A program made the position numbers and the translations under genes. This document shows, piece after piece, positions 22,696-34,553 of a stretch of DNA of 64,000 nucleotides. The DNA is from Turritopsis dohrnii (lineage: Eukaryota > Cnidaria > Hydrozoa > Anthoathecata > Oceaniidae). Within the stretch, counting starts at the first letter, position 1. Every line of letters begins with the position of its first letter. The stretch spans positions 124,001 through 188,000 of the forward strand of contig BQMF02000099.1 in NCBI GenBank assembly GCA_027922465.2, read 5' to 3'. The notes under the pieces are model-generated. The model had not been told where the DNA came from. It did not search any database and saw only the letters and a list, made by a program, of their open reading frames with translations.

Positions 22696-23874
22696 CTGGG
22701 AAACAGTACATTCACATCAATTATTATAGACTAATTAACTATAGTTGAATATTTCTTTCCCTAAAAATGAGAATAGAAAGACTAAATAAATTACTTTTTT
22801 TAAACTTAAATCATGTAATTTTGGAAGTTTGTGGGACAAAGGTTTCAGAGGTCCAAAATTCCTGAGTTACAAAACCGATTTACCAAACCGAGCTACGCAT
22901 TATGACGTCACAAACGGAGTTAGTAACGCGAAAATTGTTAATTTTCTATTTTTCTCGAGTTACTAATTCTTGTTAAATTTTCCTGAGTTATTAACTCGGA
23001 AAGTTTTATTTGCTACAGGTTTTCCAAGTTAGTTAATAAAAACTTGGAGTAACTCAATCGTAGCAGTAACAGTAATATTTAGCTTTCAATTAGCTTTTTG
23101 TAAGATTTGATTGATAGTGGAAATAAACCCACCGTGATTTATTTGTCTCTCTGTTCATTCATCGCTTTTTGATAGTTAAGAAAGAAAATTTACCAAACAC
23201 TTTTGGAAGTCTTCAGATTATGTCATCATCATAACGTCATCGTTCCGATTTTTGGCAATGATTTGTTCATTTCTTTTTAGAGCAAAAAGTATAATAAGTT
23301 CTTCAATTTTCGTGAAAATGCGCATAAAGGTCAATTTGGAATTTGGGAATCCTCTGTTTATATTTGAAACCCAAAAGTTCATTTTGGGAAGAATTTGGAC
23401 CAAGTTCTAAAAGTGCTTAGATTTCCTCTAAGAACAAATCAATGGTTCAATTTCGACAATGGGGGTCAATTTTTGCACTTTGGTCAAAAGTGTAGAACTT
23501 GATTTTTTTTCACGCACATTAAAAATTTAGGCCTTTTTGTCCAAATAATGTATTGTTTAAATATCTGGTCCAAAATTCTCTTTTCATTTCATTTCAGTTC
23601 ATTTTGTGATTTAGTTTTTATTCACTAACTCGAAAAATATATACACAAACTGGGTTCCAAAATCTAAGAAGGGATATCTGCACACTCAAAAGCGTTTTTG
23701 AAAAAACCATTTCACAGTGTGAAAGCTCATTATCTCAACCTTTTCCCAAAAGAAAAATAAAATTCTCAAACTTCTTAATTAAGTTGTAATGTATCTTTAT
23801 ATTCTCAAGGGTGCACTTTTTAGTGAAATGCGGAGTTTTGATAAAACATTGAAAAATAAAAGGTTGTGTGAGTG
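22696..23874. other. Presumed 5' flank of the 198-residue gene; otherwise unrecognised
   Basis: The part just above 22695 should contain the promoter of the three-exon gene, but no clear TATA or initiator stands out in the AT-rich background. Between about 22850 and 23050 several 'gagtta' and 'actcgg' motifs recur in both orientations, suggesting a degraded repeat element. No coding sequence is recognised. Confidence 0.4.
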
Positions 23875-24065
23875 TAATAATAAGTCTCTTTAATAATCAT
23901 GAATGGCCTGCACGGTCACCTGACGACCTCACGCATTGTGACTTTTTTTTATGGGCCTATCTGAAGAACGAGGTTTACTTGACACCACCAAATAGCCTCC
24001 AAATATTACAACAAAGATTTGTTGCCGATTGCAATTTTTTTGAAATGAATTTACCCAATAATCAG
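23875..24065 (+). pseudogene. Mariner-type transposase C-terminal fragment
   Basis: Encodes the end of a Tc1/mariner-superfamily transposase: 'WPARSPDDLTHCDFFLWAYL' followed by 'KNEVYLTPPNSLQIL'. This is the signature around the third catalytic Asp. An extra Asp after 'SPD' departs from the usual spacing. The first two catalytic residues and the DNA-binding domain are missing. Sequence to about 24210 ending 'gagacaccctgtaca' may be the element's terminal region. Confidence 0.8.
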
Positions 24066-27000
24066 TGAAGCTTTTTTCAAAATTCAAATTGGAGTTGAAA
24101 GGTATTAAGTTAAAGTTTCTACTAAAATTCAATTTTTCTAAAAACCTACACTTTTCTCAATTATATTGAACTTTATTTTGGGACCCAGATTTTGAGAGAC
24201 ACCCTGTACAACACAAAAAACCTCTAAACTAAATGTAATCAACCATATATTTATAAATACAGTACTTGATATTCAACAAATAACTCGAATAAAGATTCAT
24301 AATATCTCAAATATCCTGGTCATACGTTATTGAGCAATATTTTCCAAAATGCAGAAAAGAATTCCTGGTCTAACTATTCCACAAGACCTGCAAAAAATAA
24401 AATTACTTAATGAATAAATTACTTAATACTTTTACAGCCGTATCCTTCATTCCACAACCGCACTTTCCTTCTGCTTGTAAATATATCCACAGGAATATAT
24501 AGTGTTATCAGTTTAATTGAAAATAAACTAATTTACTTTGGTATTTACATGGGTCTTGGTTATAAGGCACTTCAGATTTTTGCTTCCTCAAGATTAAGAT
24601 ATTTACTATGTGAATTAATATCATCCAAATATTGAAATATTGAAGTATTAATCGTAGTAGAAAACAACTGTTATTTCACCTCTGCCCAGTAACATAATTG
24701 TAGTAAAGAGAAACTTTTGCTTTCATATCTTAAAAGACTTGATTTTGTCATATAAAAGCTGGCAACTTATGCAGTCGTAACAGGTAGAGAGGTCCATACC
24801 TAAGAAACTAATCTGACACTTGTGATTTAAGAAAACTCAATGAGAATTAATTACAGACTAGCCGCCAAGGCGGCGTCGCTCGCCGCCCATGTTTAGCCTG
24901 CGTTGTATCACCACCTGCTCCAAATTATTGCACTTAAAACCAGCGATAAGACTTCCTTTGCTGCTGGCTGTATCGCTAAATAAAGCTCGTTTGCACGAGA
25001 AGAGAAATACGTTCCTGGTGTTTCAAATCTTGTATGTTCTTAACTCAGCCGTTTATTCGCCGTCGTATTTAAAATGTCAGCAGACTTTCTTGCTTTACAC
25101 AATGCATTCCGAACGTCAACTTCACGTGGTTTTTCTTTACGATTTTAAACCAATCAAATATCAGTTTAACAATACACTCAAAACGCAGAGAGAAAAAACT
25201 TTTCAACTTATTATTAGCTTTTGTTTTACGCGCTCTAACATGGGTGCTGTCAGAAGTAAGTGAAAAAATGGTTTCTCTTCTTAAAAAGACCACACGGGAG
25301 GAGAGAAAAATGCACGTGCTAAATGAATGAAGTGAATATATAACGTTCGATCAGATTAAAATAGATTAAAAGAAATCGATTAAAAGAAATCAACACAACT
25401 ATTAAGACAAAAGCAAAAAAAAAAAAAAATTTGTTTCATCATTCTCTTTTTATTACCTATCGGTTTTTAAACATTTTGATTGCTCGAAAAAAAGTTTACC
25501 CGTCTCAGACAGTCAGGCAAGCGTTAGGATACAATACTGGCAAACCGAACATGCTGTCACGTTCTGCCACTTTCTTTGTATTTAGTTGATGTACTGTTGT
25601 CAAAGCCAAGTCAAAGTGGAATATAAAACTAACAATAATGATAAAAACAAAACGTTATTCCTATTAGTTCATCACCCAAAAAAGTCACGTTCGATTGGGG
25701 TTGCAATGTATTTGCTTCGAACTCACGTCGCACACAAAAAAGAAATAATTTCGCTCACAACTCAATCTACCATTTTGCGTGACTTACAGACAAACAGAGA
25801 ATCGGCTATTAATATATAGAGAATACCAAAACGATAGCAAATTAAATAAAAAATGCCATTTTGATGAAAACTTCTTAAAGCAAGAGATACAATTGTGACC
25901 TGGGTATTATGTCTATCAAATTAATCAACTTCAAAATGAAGGTTGCGATAATGTCATAATTAAGGATGTCTTGGAAAGTGATATCAGGGAAGCCTAAAAG
26001 AGGATCCAATGGAGAGCCTAAAACAGAGATCTGCCAATCATAAATGTGTCAAGAAAGAATCTTTGTCTGCAGCACTCTCAATAGCTTATATGCAAACCAG
26101 TATTAGGTATTACTCTCCCTTGTTTGACATTGTTTTATAAACTTTCAGATTAAGAAAAAAGAAGCATTAATACACACATGCCTATTTCATTATTAATTAG
26201 TTCACAACGAAATCCAAATTGTATTCCTCATGTTCATATTAAATTAAATTCACTTTCTAGGCCTTCTTTTAAGATCTCCTGTTCTCCTTTTTTCAGTGTG
26301 ACACAAATAAATAAATAAGAAGCAAAAAAAAAAAAATGAATACAAGCTAAGTGAAAATACATGTTTATAATTGAGTGAAAGCAATTTTTACCAACATTTT
26401 GTTCATGATACACAAAATTCACTCTAAGTATTATCCAGGTACAAAGTCAAATCAGTTCTTCAAGTTCTCTGCATGTTTGAGAAATATCTTTCAATGGAAA
26501 TTTATGATTACATTGTGCAATTATTTGTAACATCTTCATGGTAGGACTGCAACTATTCTTCTTTTTTATGGAAGTTTCCAAAACTTATATTTCTTCTGTT
26601 GTGTGGCCATATTCATCATCAAAAATTTCAAGTCATGAATACCATCAACTATTTCATCAAGCATGTCAACAATATGATCTTTATGAGTGAAGCAGATGTC
26701 CTTAATTATGAATTAGTTTACTATTATGGAAACATAGTTGGGTTGCTTATTTGCCTGCAGTTTCAATTGTAGCTTTTGATCATTAATTGATGAATTTTGA
26801 AGATCTGAAAAGAAAGAATTGATAGTGATAGTCTCAATGTTAAAAAACATCATAATTAGTATGAAGTCGTTGTGAATGATGAATACCAAAGAGTAAAAGC
26901 GATTGGAACAGGATGTACCTGAAGAGATCTAATAGATAAAAGAAATTTGACTATAATTATATCAATAATAAAAAACGGCTTTCACATTAAAGCAACATGA

Positions 27001-27116
27001 AAACAAAACGTCAAAGAATGATTAAATTATGTTAACATTTATCAGTCCTCAGAATTACCTTTTCTGTTTTTTTTCTGTTTTCTTTTCGGTTCTGATAAAT
27101 CTTACATATTCTAACA
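24066..27116. other. Long stretch without a confident gene
   Basis: AT-rich. A short GC-rich hairpin-prone sequence at about 24861-24885 ('gccgccaaggcggcg') stands out. An open frame at 24889-25263 directly follows it but matches nothing I know. Poly(A) runs occur near 25415-25430 and 26322-26336. A possible broken exon lies at about 26590-26806 (listed separately). Confidence 0.4.
26590..26806 (-). pseudogene. Possible broken exon, unrecognised
   Basis: On the minus strand an acceptor ('cttttcag') near 26807 is followed by an open frame starting 'DLQNSSINDQKLQLKLQ', with one TAA, then continuing in the same frame through 'HIVDMLDEIVDGIHDLKFL' to a stop near 26590. Composition is protein-like. 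The single internal stop suggests a decayed exon. No family recognised. Confidence 0.3.
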
Positions 27117-27874
27117 TACTTTACGGGGAGAAAGTTTGACTGGGAGAAAGTTTCGCGAGGATAAAAAAAGAGCATTTCGCGTAAAATAATCATTCAAGTT
27201 TAACTTTAAAAGTGAATTTCGCGTGTGATAAAGTTTTGCGATTTTCGGTTTTTGTGCTATTATTTCCTCTAAATATTTCGGAATTTTGATAAAAAAACAG
27301 AGAGTTCTTGATTCTAATATTCTAATTTAGTACGCACCGAAAAAATAATTATTTTAAAGGGTGCACACCATAATAAGGATAAAAACGATAATTTTCGAAA
27401 AAAGTGCGCACTAAATAAGGGTAAATCAAAATCATTTTCGTAGTCAGGCGAGCATTATCAATAAGGGACACATTCATCACGATAAACCAAAGAGTATTAC
27501 TTTGCGAAACAAGAAAAATAAAATCCTACGCAATTCGAGTAATTTTTCTTTTAAGTTTCCAGAAACGTACGAAGGGCGCAATAAATTAGGTGCCTTGAAA
27601 ATTATATCTCAAATTCGATGTGCTCCAAATTAGGGGGCGCACTAAATTAGGATAATTACGGTAATACTTATGTTGTTGAAAGAAAAACACGTGAAAAAAC
27701 ATGCGAAATTGGAGTTGTTGTTTTTTTTTTCAACTTAACTTTCGCGAATCGGCTTCCTAGGCCACTTCGCGTTGGATATACTTTCGCGAATCCGAATTTC
27801 TTTTTTCGCGGAATTTACTTTCGCAAAAATGGTCAAAAGACTTTCTCCTTGCAAAACTTTCTCCCCACAAAGTA
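27117..27874. mobile_element. Palindromic TIR element with 'GGGGAGAAAGTTT' ends
   Basis: Left end 'tactttacggggagaaagtt' is inverted at the right as 'aactttctccccacaaagta'. Subterminal motifs 'ttcgcg' and 'gaaagttt' are repeated on both arms. The interior (about 27321-27664) holds another small element with 'tctaatttagtacgcacc' on the left and 'gcgcactaaattagga' on the right, so it is a nested insertion. No transposase coding. Confidence 0.7.
27321..27664. mobile_element. Nested small TIR element ('ctaatttagtgcgc')
   Basis: Inverted ends: 'ctaatttagtacgc' at the left and 'gcgcactaaattag' at the right, followed by 'gataattacggtaat'. Internal variants of the same motif ('cgcactaaataagg', 'gcgcaataaattagg') are spread along the element. 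The terminal 'attacggta' matches the MITE at 9841-9957, so both may belong to one family. Confidence 0.5.
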
Positions 27875-28362
27875 GTGAATTTTCAAGGAAAAAGGTATTT
27901 TAATTGAGTCTCTAAGAATCCAAGGTTATAGATGTTTTAGAGTAAACACAAAAGAACAAAAAGGTGAAGAGAAGTATAAAAGCATGTTATAATTTCTTTG
28001 TGGTATTCCGTTTCACTTTTGTCTTTAGATGATAAAAAGTTATACAGTTGACGCTCGATAAGTGGAACCCTGGATAAGTGGAACTTTCACTTAGTGGAAC
28101 CGATTTTTCTGGTCCCTTGGATTTGCTATATCAAATTCCTATTGTTTTAGTCGGATAACTGTAACCCTCGAAAAGTGGAACATTCGTTAAGTGGAACCGA
28201 TTTCTTCGGTCCCGTGGGATCAATTTAGTCGCGTAAGTGGAACTTCTATCAAAAAAATTCGAAAAGAACCTTTGAAAACAGTCGAACAAAAGAAAATATT
28301 CGAACGAATAGAATTCGAATTGAAAAGAAAACTGCCTGTGCGTTTTTTCTCTCATTTGCAAA

Positions 28363-28488
28363 ATGGCATCGGTGCAAGCAGCAAAACGAAAGCTGGCCAC
28401 TGTCAGTCTTCTGAAAATATGTACCATGGAAAAGGAACTCTCGGAAAGCCTCACACAAGCCACAATAACCGATTATTTTTCTACGTGA
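28363..28488 (+). CDS. 41-residue chimeric Tigger transposase remnant
   Basis: Open from ATG to TGA. The start 'MASVQAAKRKLATVSL' resembles the basic N-terminus of Tigger/CENP-B-type transposases. The end 'QATITDYFST' matches their C-terminal signature (compare 'QAKITTFFMKK' in the Tigger element at 37231). The whole DNA-binding middle and DDE catalytic core are gone, so internal deletion has fused the two tips in frame. It cannot be a transposase. Whether the micro-protein is made is unknown. Confidence 0.55.
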   Translation: MASVQAAKRKLATVSLLKICTMEKELSESLTQATITDYFST

Positions 28489-28677
28489 AGTTGTTGAGAT
28501 AGAAAAAGAAAATAAATTTTTCTTGAAGCGTACTGTATTTTTTCTCACCATTTGTGTTAGATCAAACCTTGTCTAACAGGTATCCCATGTGATTTTGTCG
28601 TGATAGATACACCAGAGAGTAGCGGAAACGGTTACGGAGTGCCTGATATACCGGGTAGATAATATTGACCCGCAATA

Positions 28678-28875
28678 GACCTTTCCCGAATTTCTGTTCA
28701 CCGTGTTAATGCCTTGTTATCAAGTTTCGCCTCGTTACTATGTTTTCTATTGTTTTACTAACTACATATATCTATTACTTAGTAATATTCACTTATTATT
28801 TAAAATCTTTAAAACGAGGCCATACTTAGTGGCTTAGCCAAAACACGGTGTTTAAACAGAAATTCGGGAAAGGTC
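28678..28875. mobile_element. MITE with GACCTTTCCCGAATTTCTGT ends
   Basis: About 200 bases, perfectly flanked by TA at both sides, with 'gacctttcccgaatttctgt' inverted at the right end. It is inserted within the Tigger derivative. A second family member sits at 34191-34419 inside copy B. Confidence 0.75.
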
Positions 28876-29026
28876 TATTGGGCCATTTGTCTCGAAAATC
28901 GGATAAGCGGAACATTCGCTAAGTGGAACCGATTTTTTCGGTCCCGTGGGGGTTCCACTTATCGAGCGTCAACTGCATTAACTAAACATTTCAATTTTAT
29001 CATCTTTTACACAATTCAATCAAAAT

Positions 29027-29742
29027 ATGGATAAAGTTCGACCTAATAGATTCGACTCATAGTCAAATACAAGAACTGCTACCAAAGAATTCAAACATTG
29101 GCTTCATCCATTCGAGTATTACCTGGAGGTTTTACGAAAAGAAGGTCTAAATGAACTTCGTGTTTAAAAACCTTTGTGTCGCCAGAAGTATTTGAAATAT
29201 TCAGTGAATGTTCCGATTACGACAATACAGTTCAAACGTTTAAGAATGCCTATATTAAACTCCCTAATACAATTTATGCCAGTAATAGCCTCGCAATACG
29301 CCGACAACAGCCAGGAGAATCAGTAGATACCTATGTAGAAGCTCTTAAGATACTTTCAAAGGACTGCAACTTTGAAGCAATGTCTTCCAACGTTTACCAA
29401 TTCTGGTATATTATCAAATGAGATTAGACAGCGATTACTTGAACATGACACACTAACATTTCTCGAAACAAAAAGTACGGACACTCGAATCACCACAGCA
29501 AAACTCTCAAACGTATACAGCAATTCCAGACCCAACAAACGCCTCCACAAATACCGAAAGGCAAACAGAACCGCATGAAGCAACAATAGCAGCCGCAACA
29601 ACCATTAAACCAAATAACTAATGTTACTTTTGTGGCAATGCTCGAAATCCTAGGATAAGATGTCCAGCTAAGGAGTTAACTTGTAATTATTGCGGGATTA
29701 GAGGACACTTTGCAAAAGTATGCCGATCAGCTCCAAGATAAA
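29027..29742 (+). pseudogene. Ty3/gypsy Gag with two zinc knuckles, degenerate
   Basis: Begins 'MDKVRPNRFDS' and hits a stop almost at once. The capsid part reads 'FKHWLHPFEYYLEVL', then 'SPEVFEIFSECSDYDNTVQT' and 'YASNSLAIRRQQPGESVDTY' in the following frames, and a small deletion near 29390 changes frame again. Two zinc-knuckle units ('CYFCGNARNPRIRCP' and 'CNYCGIRGHFAKVC') lie at about 29620-29735. Confidence 0.75.
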
Positions 29743-29849
29743 TAAATACTCCAACTCTAGCATCAGTTACTGCAACCGCAACTCCGTCTTTAAAAAAGTC
29801 AGCTTGCTCCGTCAAAAAATAAATGAGAAAATAAGAATATAATAGGCTA

Positions 29850-30240
29850 CAGTTTAAGCCCATTGATTGACAGTGGAAGTAGTGACAGTTCTATTCATCT
29901 AGACATTGCCCAGAAGGATTCCCTATCAATGTTGCCGTCAAACACTAGTTGTAAACATCGCATCAATGTCTCTCCCAAGCAACATTACAGGGTTTTGCGT
30001 CACTAAAAGCCAAGTTAGCGAGAAAAAGTACTCAAAGGTGAAATTAGATGTTATGAATGACTTGTGTGCCGATGTTATTCTAGGGTTAGATTTCCAAAGT
30101 AGACATGAAAGCGTAATAATAAACTATGGCGGAACAGAACCACCACTCATTATTGGCAGTTTATCGACGCTTAACATTAACCCTCCAAAGCTTTTTGAAC
30201 ATTTAACAACAGATTACAAACCGATTGCATCCAAATCTTG
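29850..30240 (+). pseudogene. Ty3/gypsy aspartic protease region, degenerate
   Basis: 'LIDSGSSDSSIHLDIA' near 29857-29905 carries the DSG-type catalytic motif of a retropepsin. The flap and C-terminal half continue in a shifted frame from 29906 ('MLPSNITGF'-like stretch, then 'DLCADVILGLDFQSRHESV' near 30058-30115, the usual post-protease signature). At least one frameshift separates the two halves. Confidence 0.7.
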
Positions 30241-30323
30241 AAAGTATAATGATGCTGACCAGAAATTTATTCTGAACGAAACTCAGAGACTTGTCATCAT
30301 AAACTTCACCATGGAAAGCTCAA

Positions 30324-30934
30324 GTGGTTGTCACCAAAGACAGTCGATCTAAGAAACGTCTGGCCATAGACTTTAGTCAGACAGTTATCCGATTTACTCG
30401 ACTTGATGCACGCCCTCTACCAAACATAGACAATCTAGTAAATATGATGAATAACTACAGAGTAATCAGCACAATCGATCTGCCTATCATCTATACTGCA
30501 TTCGAAGCTGTCGGAGGCCTATAGCAGCTAACAATAATGCCATTTGGAGTCACCAATGGAGTCCCTTGCTTTCAACAAAAAATGGATGAGCTCATTGCAG
30601 AAGAAAAACTACAGGGTCCTTTTCCACACTTAGGCAACATCATCATTTGTGGACTCAATCAATACGATCATGCACATAATCTCCTGAAATTCCTTCCTAC
30701 TGAAAGAAAGAACCTCACTTACAACAAAGACAAATGTGCTTTGTCAACAACTTTCAATATCAGGGATCCGAAATTTCAAATGGGGAAATTCGCTCAAACC
30801 CCGAACGATTACAAACGTTAAAAGATCTACCGATACCACACATGTCACTAAAAAGAGTTCTGGGATTTCTATCTTGCTATCCAAAAAAAGATCCAAAATT
30901 CTTCCGAAGAGGTTTCACTACTGAGCAAATCTGA
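30324..30934 (+). pseudogene. Ty3/gypsy reverse transcriptase, degenerate
   Basis: 'KKRLAIDFSQTVIRFT' and 'ARPLPNIDNLVNMMNNYRVI' (30348-30470) are the fingers and start of the palm; 'MPFGVTNGVPCFQQKMDELI' follows after a TAG at 30522-30524. The YxDD position reads 'HLGNIIICG', so both catalytic aspartates are lost. Thumb sequence runs into other frames up to about 30930. Confidence 0.8.
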
Positions 30935-32332
30935 TGCCTTTCCACAAACCAACGATGCTGTCAAGTCTTTTGAATTACTAAAATCAGACATTGAAAATTC
31001 AGTCGTTCGTGCAATTGACGAAACTAAACTATTTTAAGTATATACAGACGCATCCGACAATGCACTGGCTAGAATTTTAAATCAAGAAGGCCGCCCTGTA
31101 GCATTCTAATCGAGAACACTAAACAAATCCGAATTAAATCACTCTTCCGTAGAGAAGGAAGCATGCGCAAATATCGAGTCAGTCAGACATTGGCGTCATC
31201 TACTTACTGGAAGACATTTCAAATTCATCACAGATCAACAATCTGTCGCATTTATGTTCAACAGAAAGTCAAAAAATAAGATTAAGAACAATAGAATAAA
31301 CCGTTTACAGCTTTGTCGCAAAAGAATCCACAATGTTGCTCCGGATACTTTCAGTCGTATAAACTCTTGTGCCATGGACCATTCTTCTCTCAAATCTCTC
31401 CACAATTCATTATGTCTGCCCGGAGTAACTCGTATGACCGCCTTTGACTGCAACCGCAATTTACCATATTCAGATCAGGATGTTGGGAAACTTACCAAAA
31501 ATTGCCGTATTTGTCAGCGTGTAAACCACAAATCTACTTACAAAGTTAAGTCTCATCTAAAACTACACATCCTTTCAAAAGAATGAACGTAGATTTTAAA
31601 GGTCCGCTACCTACTGCCAACATTAATGCATATTTCTTAACCATAATCGATGAGCATTCTAGGTTCCCATTCCATTCGTTCCCTTGTCCTAGGGTGGATA
31701 CTACTACTGTCTTGCTTGTCAAATCTGTTCTCTTTCGAAGGAATGCCTGGGTAAAGAACTTCAAAATTGGCTTCATACTAAAGGGATCACTACTAGTCCG
31801 TAAGAGAATGGACAAACAGAACGGTGTAATGGTATCGTAAGGAAAGCAATCACTTTATCGCTAAAATCGAGAGGCCTTGATACGAAATTCTGGCAACACG
31901 TTCTACACTACGGTCATTGACCATCACAACAACCAACGAGACTCAAGATGAGCGGATATTTAAGTTTGATCGTCGCTCTACTACTGGCCATGCTGTTCGA
32001 TCTTTGTCAACCAACTCGGAGAAGGTTCTCCTGAAAAGGTTCGTGAAAATCTTGAAATATGATCCACTAGTGGATGAAGTAGATCTCATCTTATGTCCAT
32101 ATTCATTATCCAGACGGAAGGGCGAGTACAGTATCGCTCAAACACTTTGTCCCCTGTACCAAACCACATCTGACCGAACCAAACGATCTTCAGCCGGTCA
32201 CACAACAACACCCGAATCAATCAAATGAAATTACTGAAATCCAGGAACCAACATTCGTAACACCACCGCCGTTGATACCAGACGAGACACAACACGAAAA
32301 CATTTTATGCACTCACAAAGACACTGTGTAAT
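30935..32332 (+). pseudogene. Ty3/gypsy RNase H and integrase, degenerate
   Basis: The RNase H part has 'VYTDASDNALARILNQEGR' near 31038-31095 and 'SSVEKEACANIESVRHWRHL' near 31145-31205. The integrase zinc-binding and core parts follow: 'NCRICQRVNHKSTYKVKSH' near 31500-31560 and, from the ATG at 31583, 'MNVDFKGPLPTANINAYFLT', which contains the first catalytic Asp, then 'IIDEHSRFPF'. The C-terminal tail ending near 32332 reads in other frames. Stops and frameshifts occur throughout. Confidence 0.8.
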
Positions 32333-32344
32333 GAGGGAGCCAAG

Positions 32345-32930
32345 AGCACAGCATTACGGGGAAGGTAGAATTAATGATGAGATAAACAGAACACTTGAAA
32401 GTATTAAAAAGAGTAGAACCTGATATTCAATATTCGAATAGAACAGAAGTGAATGAATTAACAGAATGAAAGTATATAAACCAACACTAAGTGAAGTGGA
32501 AAAAGCAATAAAAAGACTGGAAAAGGGCAAAGCGACAGGAATTGACTTCATCATAGCTGAACTATTAACAGCAGATGCAGAGCGTAACCTTTTTTTTAGT
32601 AGTGGAAAGATACTGAGTAGCATTATTGTAGATAGGATAAGAACTTAAATCAACTGCAGTCTGAGAAAGTAACCGACAGGGTACAGGACAGGAAGGGTAA
32701 CAATGAAGCAGGTATTTATACTGTGAAACATAATAGAAGTCAATAAATAGAAAGCTACCCTATACATGAACTTTGTAGACTTCGAAAAAACCTTTAACTC
32801 TGTCTACCGCGAAAGCCTGTGAATCATCATGAGAAAGTATTGTATACCGAAAAATATTGTGAGAATGTTTTAAAAATTCCAATGAGCAGTAAAAGACCAG
32901 AGAGAAATATGTGATTGGTTCCAAATTAGC
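32345..32930 (+). mobile_element. LINE reverse-transcriptase fragment
   Basis: 'LSEVEKAIKRLEKGKATGID' (about 32485-32545) and, in another frame, 'YMNFVDFEKTFNSVYRESL' (about 32762-32820) are fingers and palm motif A of a non-LTR reverse transcriptase; the second catalytic motif is missing. A polymerase core piece of under 600 bases remains, ending where copy B begins near 32935. Confidence 0.75.
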
Positions 32931-34190
32931 ATGAGTATAAGCAGGGATGCAATATGTCAAAACTACAATGCTTACACAAATCATTTCTTGACCTTTCATT
33001 TTCTTACAGCCCCTATATTGCCAAAACAAAAATTTATCACCTTGGTTTTGATCGTCCTCGAAATTAGGGCACGTTAAGAACAAATTTTGATTAGTTCAAT
33101 TAATTTAGTGCAAATATCATAATTGCTATATCAAAACAAGAACCCGAGGGCTCAAAACAGTAACAATGTGAGTTTGCTTAGGTGTCTTCGCGTCACACCG
33201 ACGATGCGTACACAAGACAGCATGAATGCATTCCATAGAAAGTGAAACCAGTGAAGACCAAAGTTAGTCACTTATAATTGTCAACAAGTGTTTAAAAGGA
33301 AACATAGTTGTGATCCATTTCCTGCACTAACCAAACAATCCAACATTTTTATCATGAATACAAACTTTTCTTTATAATTTGTCATTTTAACTTCTTTTGA
33401 TTAGTTCCCTTGTAAGAAACTAACAAACCAGTGTGAAGGACTTTCACTCACTGCAGCATCTTATTAACTGTTGGTGATGGGTTTCAAAATAAGCAAAAGA
33501 AGACAAGAACACGACTGAAGTGCAACTAACATTATTTTGGCTTACATTATCACGTGAGGAAAATAAATTCAAAATATAATCAAAAGTATATGCATGCATA
33601 AAAGATTGGTATAAATGTTTAAAAAACCAAAACAAACACATAGGACAAATTTGAGACAAAGGACAGCATAAAATTAACAAACGATTGAAAAGTGAAAATC
33701 ACAGATAAGTGAATGAGTAAATTGCGCAACTTTATATTCATTATATTTAACATACCAATTTTACATGGACTGATATGCAGCTAACATTATTTCGTCTTCC
33801 ATATTCTGTATTATAAGACGTGAGGAAAATAAATTCCAAATAGAATCAAATGTATATGTATACATAAAAAAATGAAATCATGTTTAAAAAAGTTAAAAAA
33901 AAAAAGCAAAAGAAATAATGGTGTAATAATGAAACAAAAGTCAGCGTCATCACGTGACATAAAATTAACAAACAAATGAATAGCGAAAGTCATATAAGTG
34001 AATGCAACTGTGTATACTTTATATAAAACATACCAATGTTATATGGAAAAGTGGTTAAATATAAAAAATTGTTAAGAATTACGTTCCAGAATTTCCAGTC
34101 TACTTTTGCCTTTACTATTATCGAATTAGAGAAAGAATTATCCAGAGAGAAAAAAGTCTTCCGAAAAAAGGATTCCAAAAAAATAATTCA

Positions 34191-34419
34191 CCTTTCCCGA
34201 ATTTCTGTTTAAACATCGTGTTTTAACCTAGATAGTACATCCAACCTCGTTTTTAAAATGAAAATTATTGTTAATCATTCTACAGAGAGTTTTGATAAAA
34301 CAGGATAATTACTATGTAATTAGGTCAAACAATTGATAAAACAATGAAATGCATTAAAACGAGGTTGGATGTACTAACTAGGTCGAAACACGGTGTTTAA
34401 ACAGAAATTCGGGAAAGGT
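34191..34419. mobile_element. MITE, second copy of the CCTTTCCCGAATTTC family
   Basis: Left 'cctttcccgaatttctgttt' is inverted at the right end near 34400-34419. The internal arms 'gtacatccaacctcgttttt' and its inverse give an almost full palindrome. Copies A (10124) and C (56455) show uninterrupted sequence at the equivalent place. Confidence 0.75.
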
Positions 34420-34553
34420 CTATTCTATTTGCTAGAAAAGCTACATCTTAAGTTAAGAATTGATTTTAACAACACAAAACAAATACTTGTTAAAATCGTG
34501 CGTCCTCCAACAAACAACCATGATTTTGTATTAAAACAACGTATAAAAGCTTT

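Larger units (their letters stand above)
28045..28975 (+). mobile_element. Tigger-like (pogo group) deletion derivative
   Basis: The terminal repeats are 'cagttgacgctcgataagtg' at the left and its inverse at 28952-28975. The left end follows TA. Subterminal 'ataagtggaac' repeats occur on both arms, typical of Tigger-related MITE families in this window. It retains a tiny coding remnant (28363-28488) and is itself split by a nested MITE at 28678-28875. Confidence 0.8.
29027..32332 (+). mobile_element. Ty3/gypsy retrotransposon remnant 2
   Basis: Gag, zinc knuckles, protease, reverse transcriptase, RNase H and integrase segments occur in order but in many frames. It is more complete than remnant 1 because the integrase is present, but it is riddled with stops. 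I did not find convincing LTRs. The 3' end meets a LINE fragment. Confidence 0.85.

Noticed and set aside
24861..24885. GC-rich 'gccgccaaggcggcg' as a possible RNA gene or terminator
   Set aside because: A short hairpin alone, with no promoter boxes or conserved structure visible.
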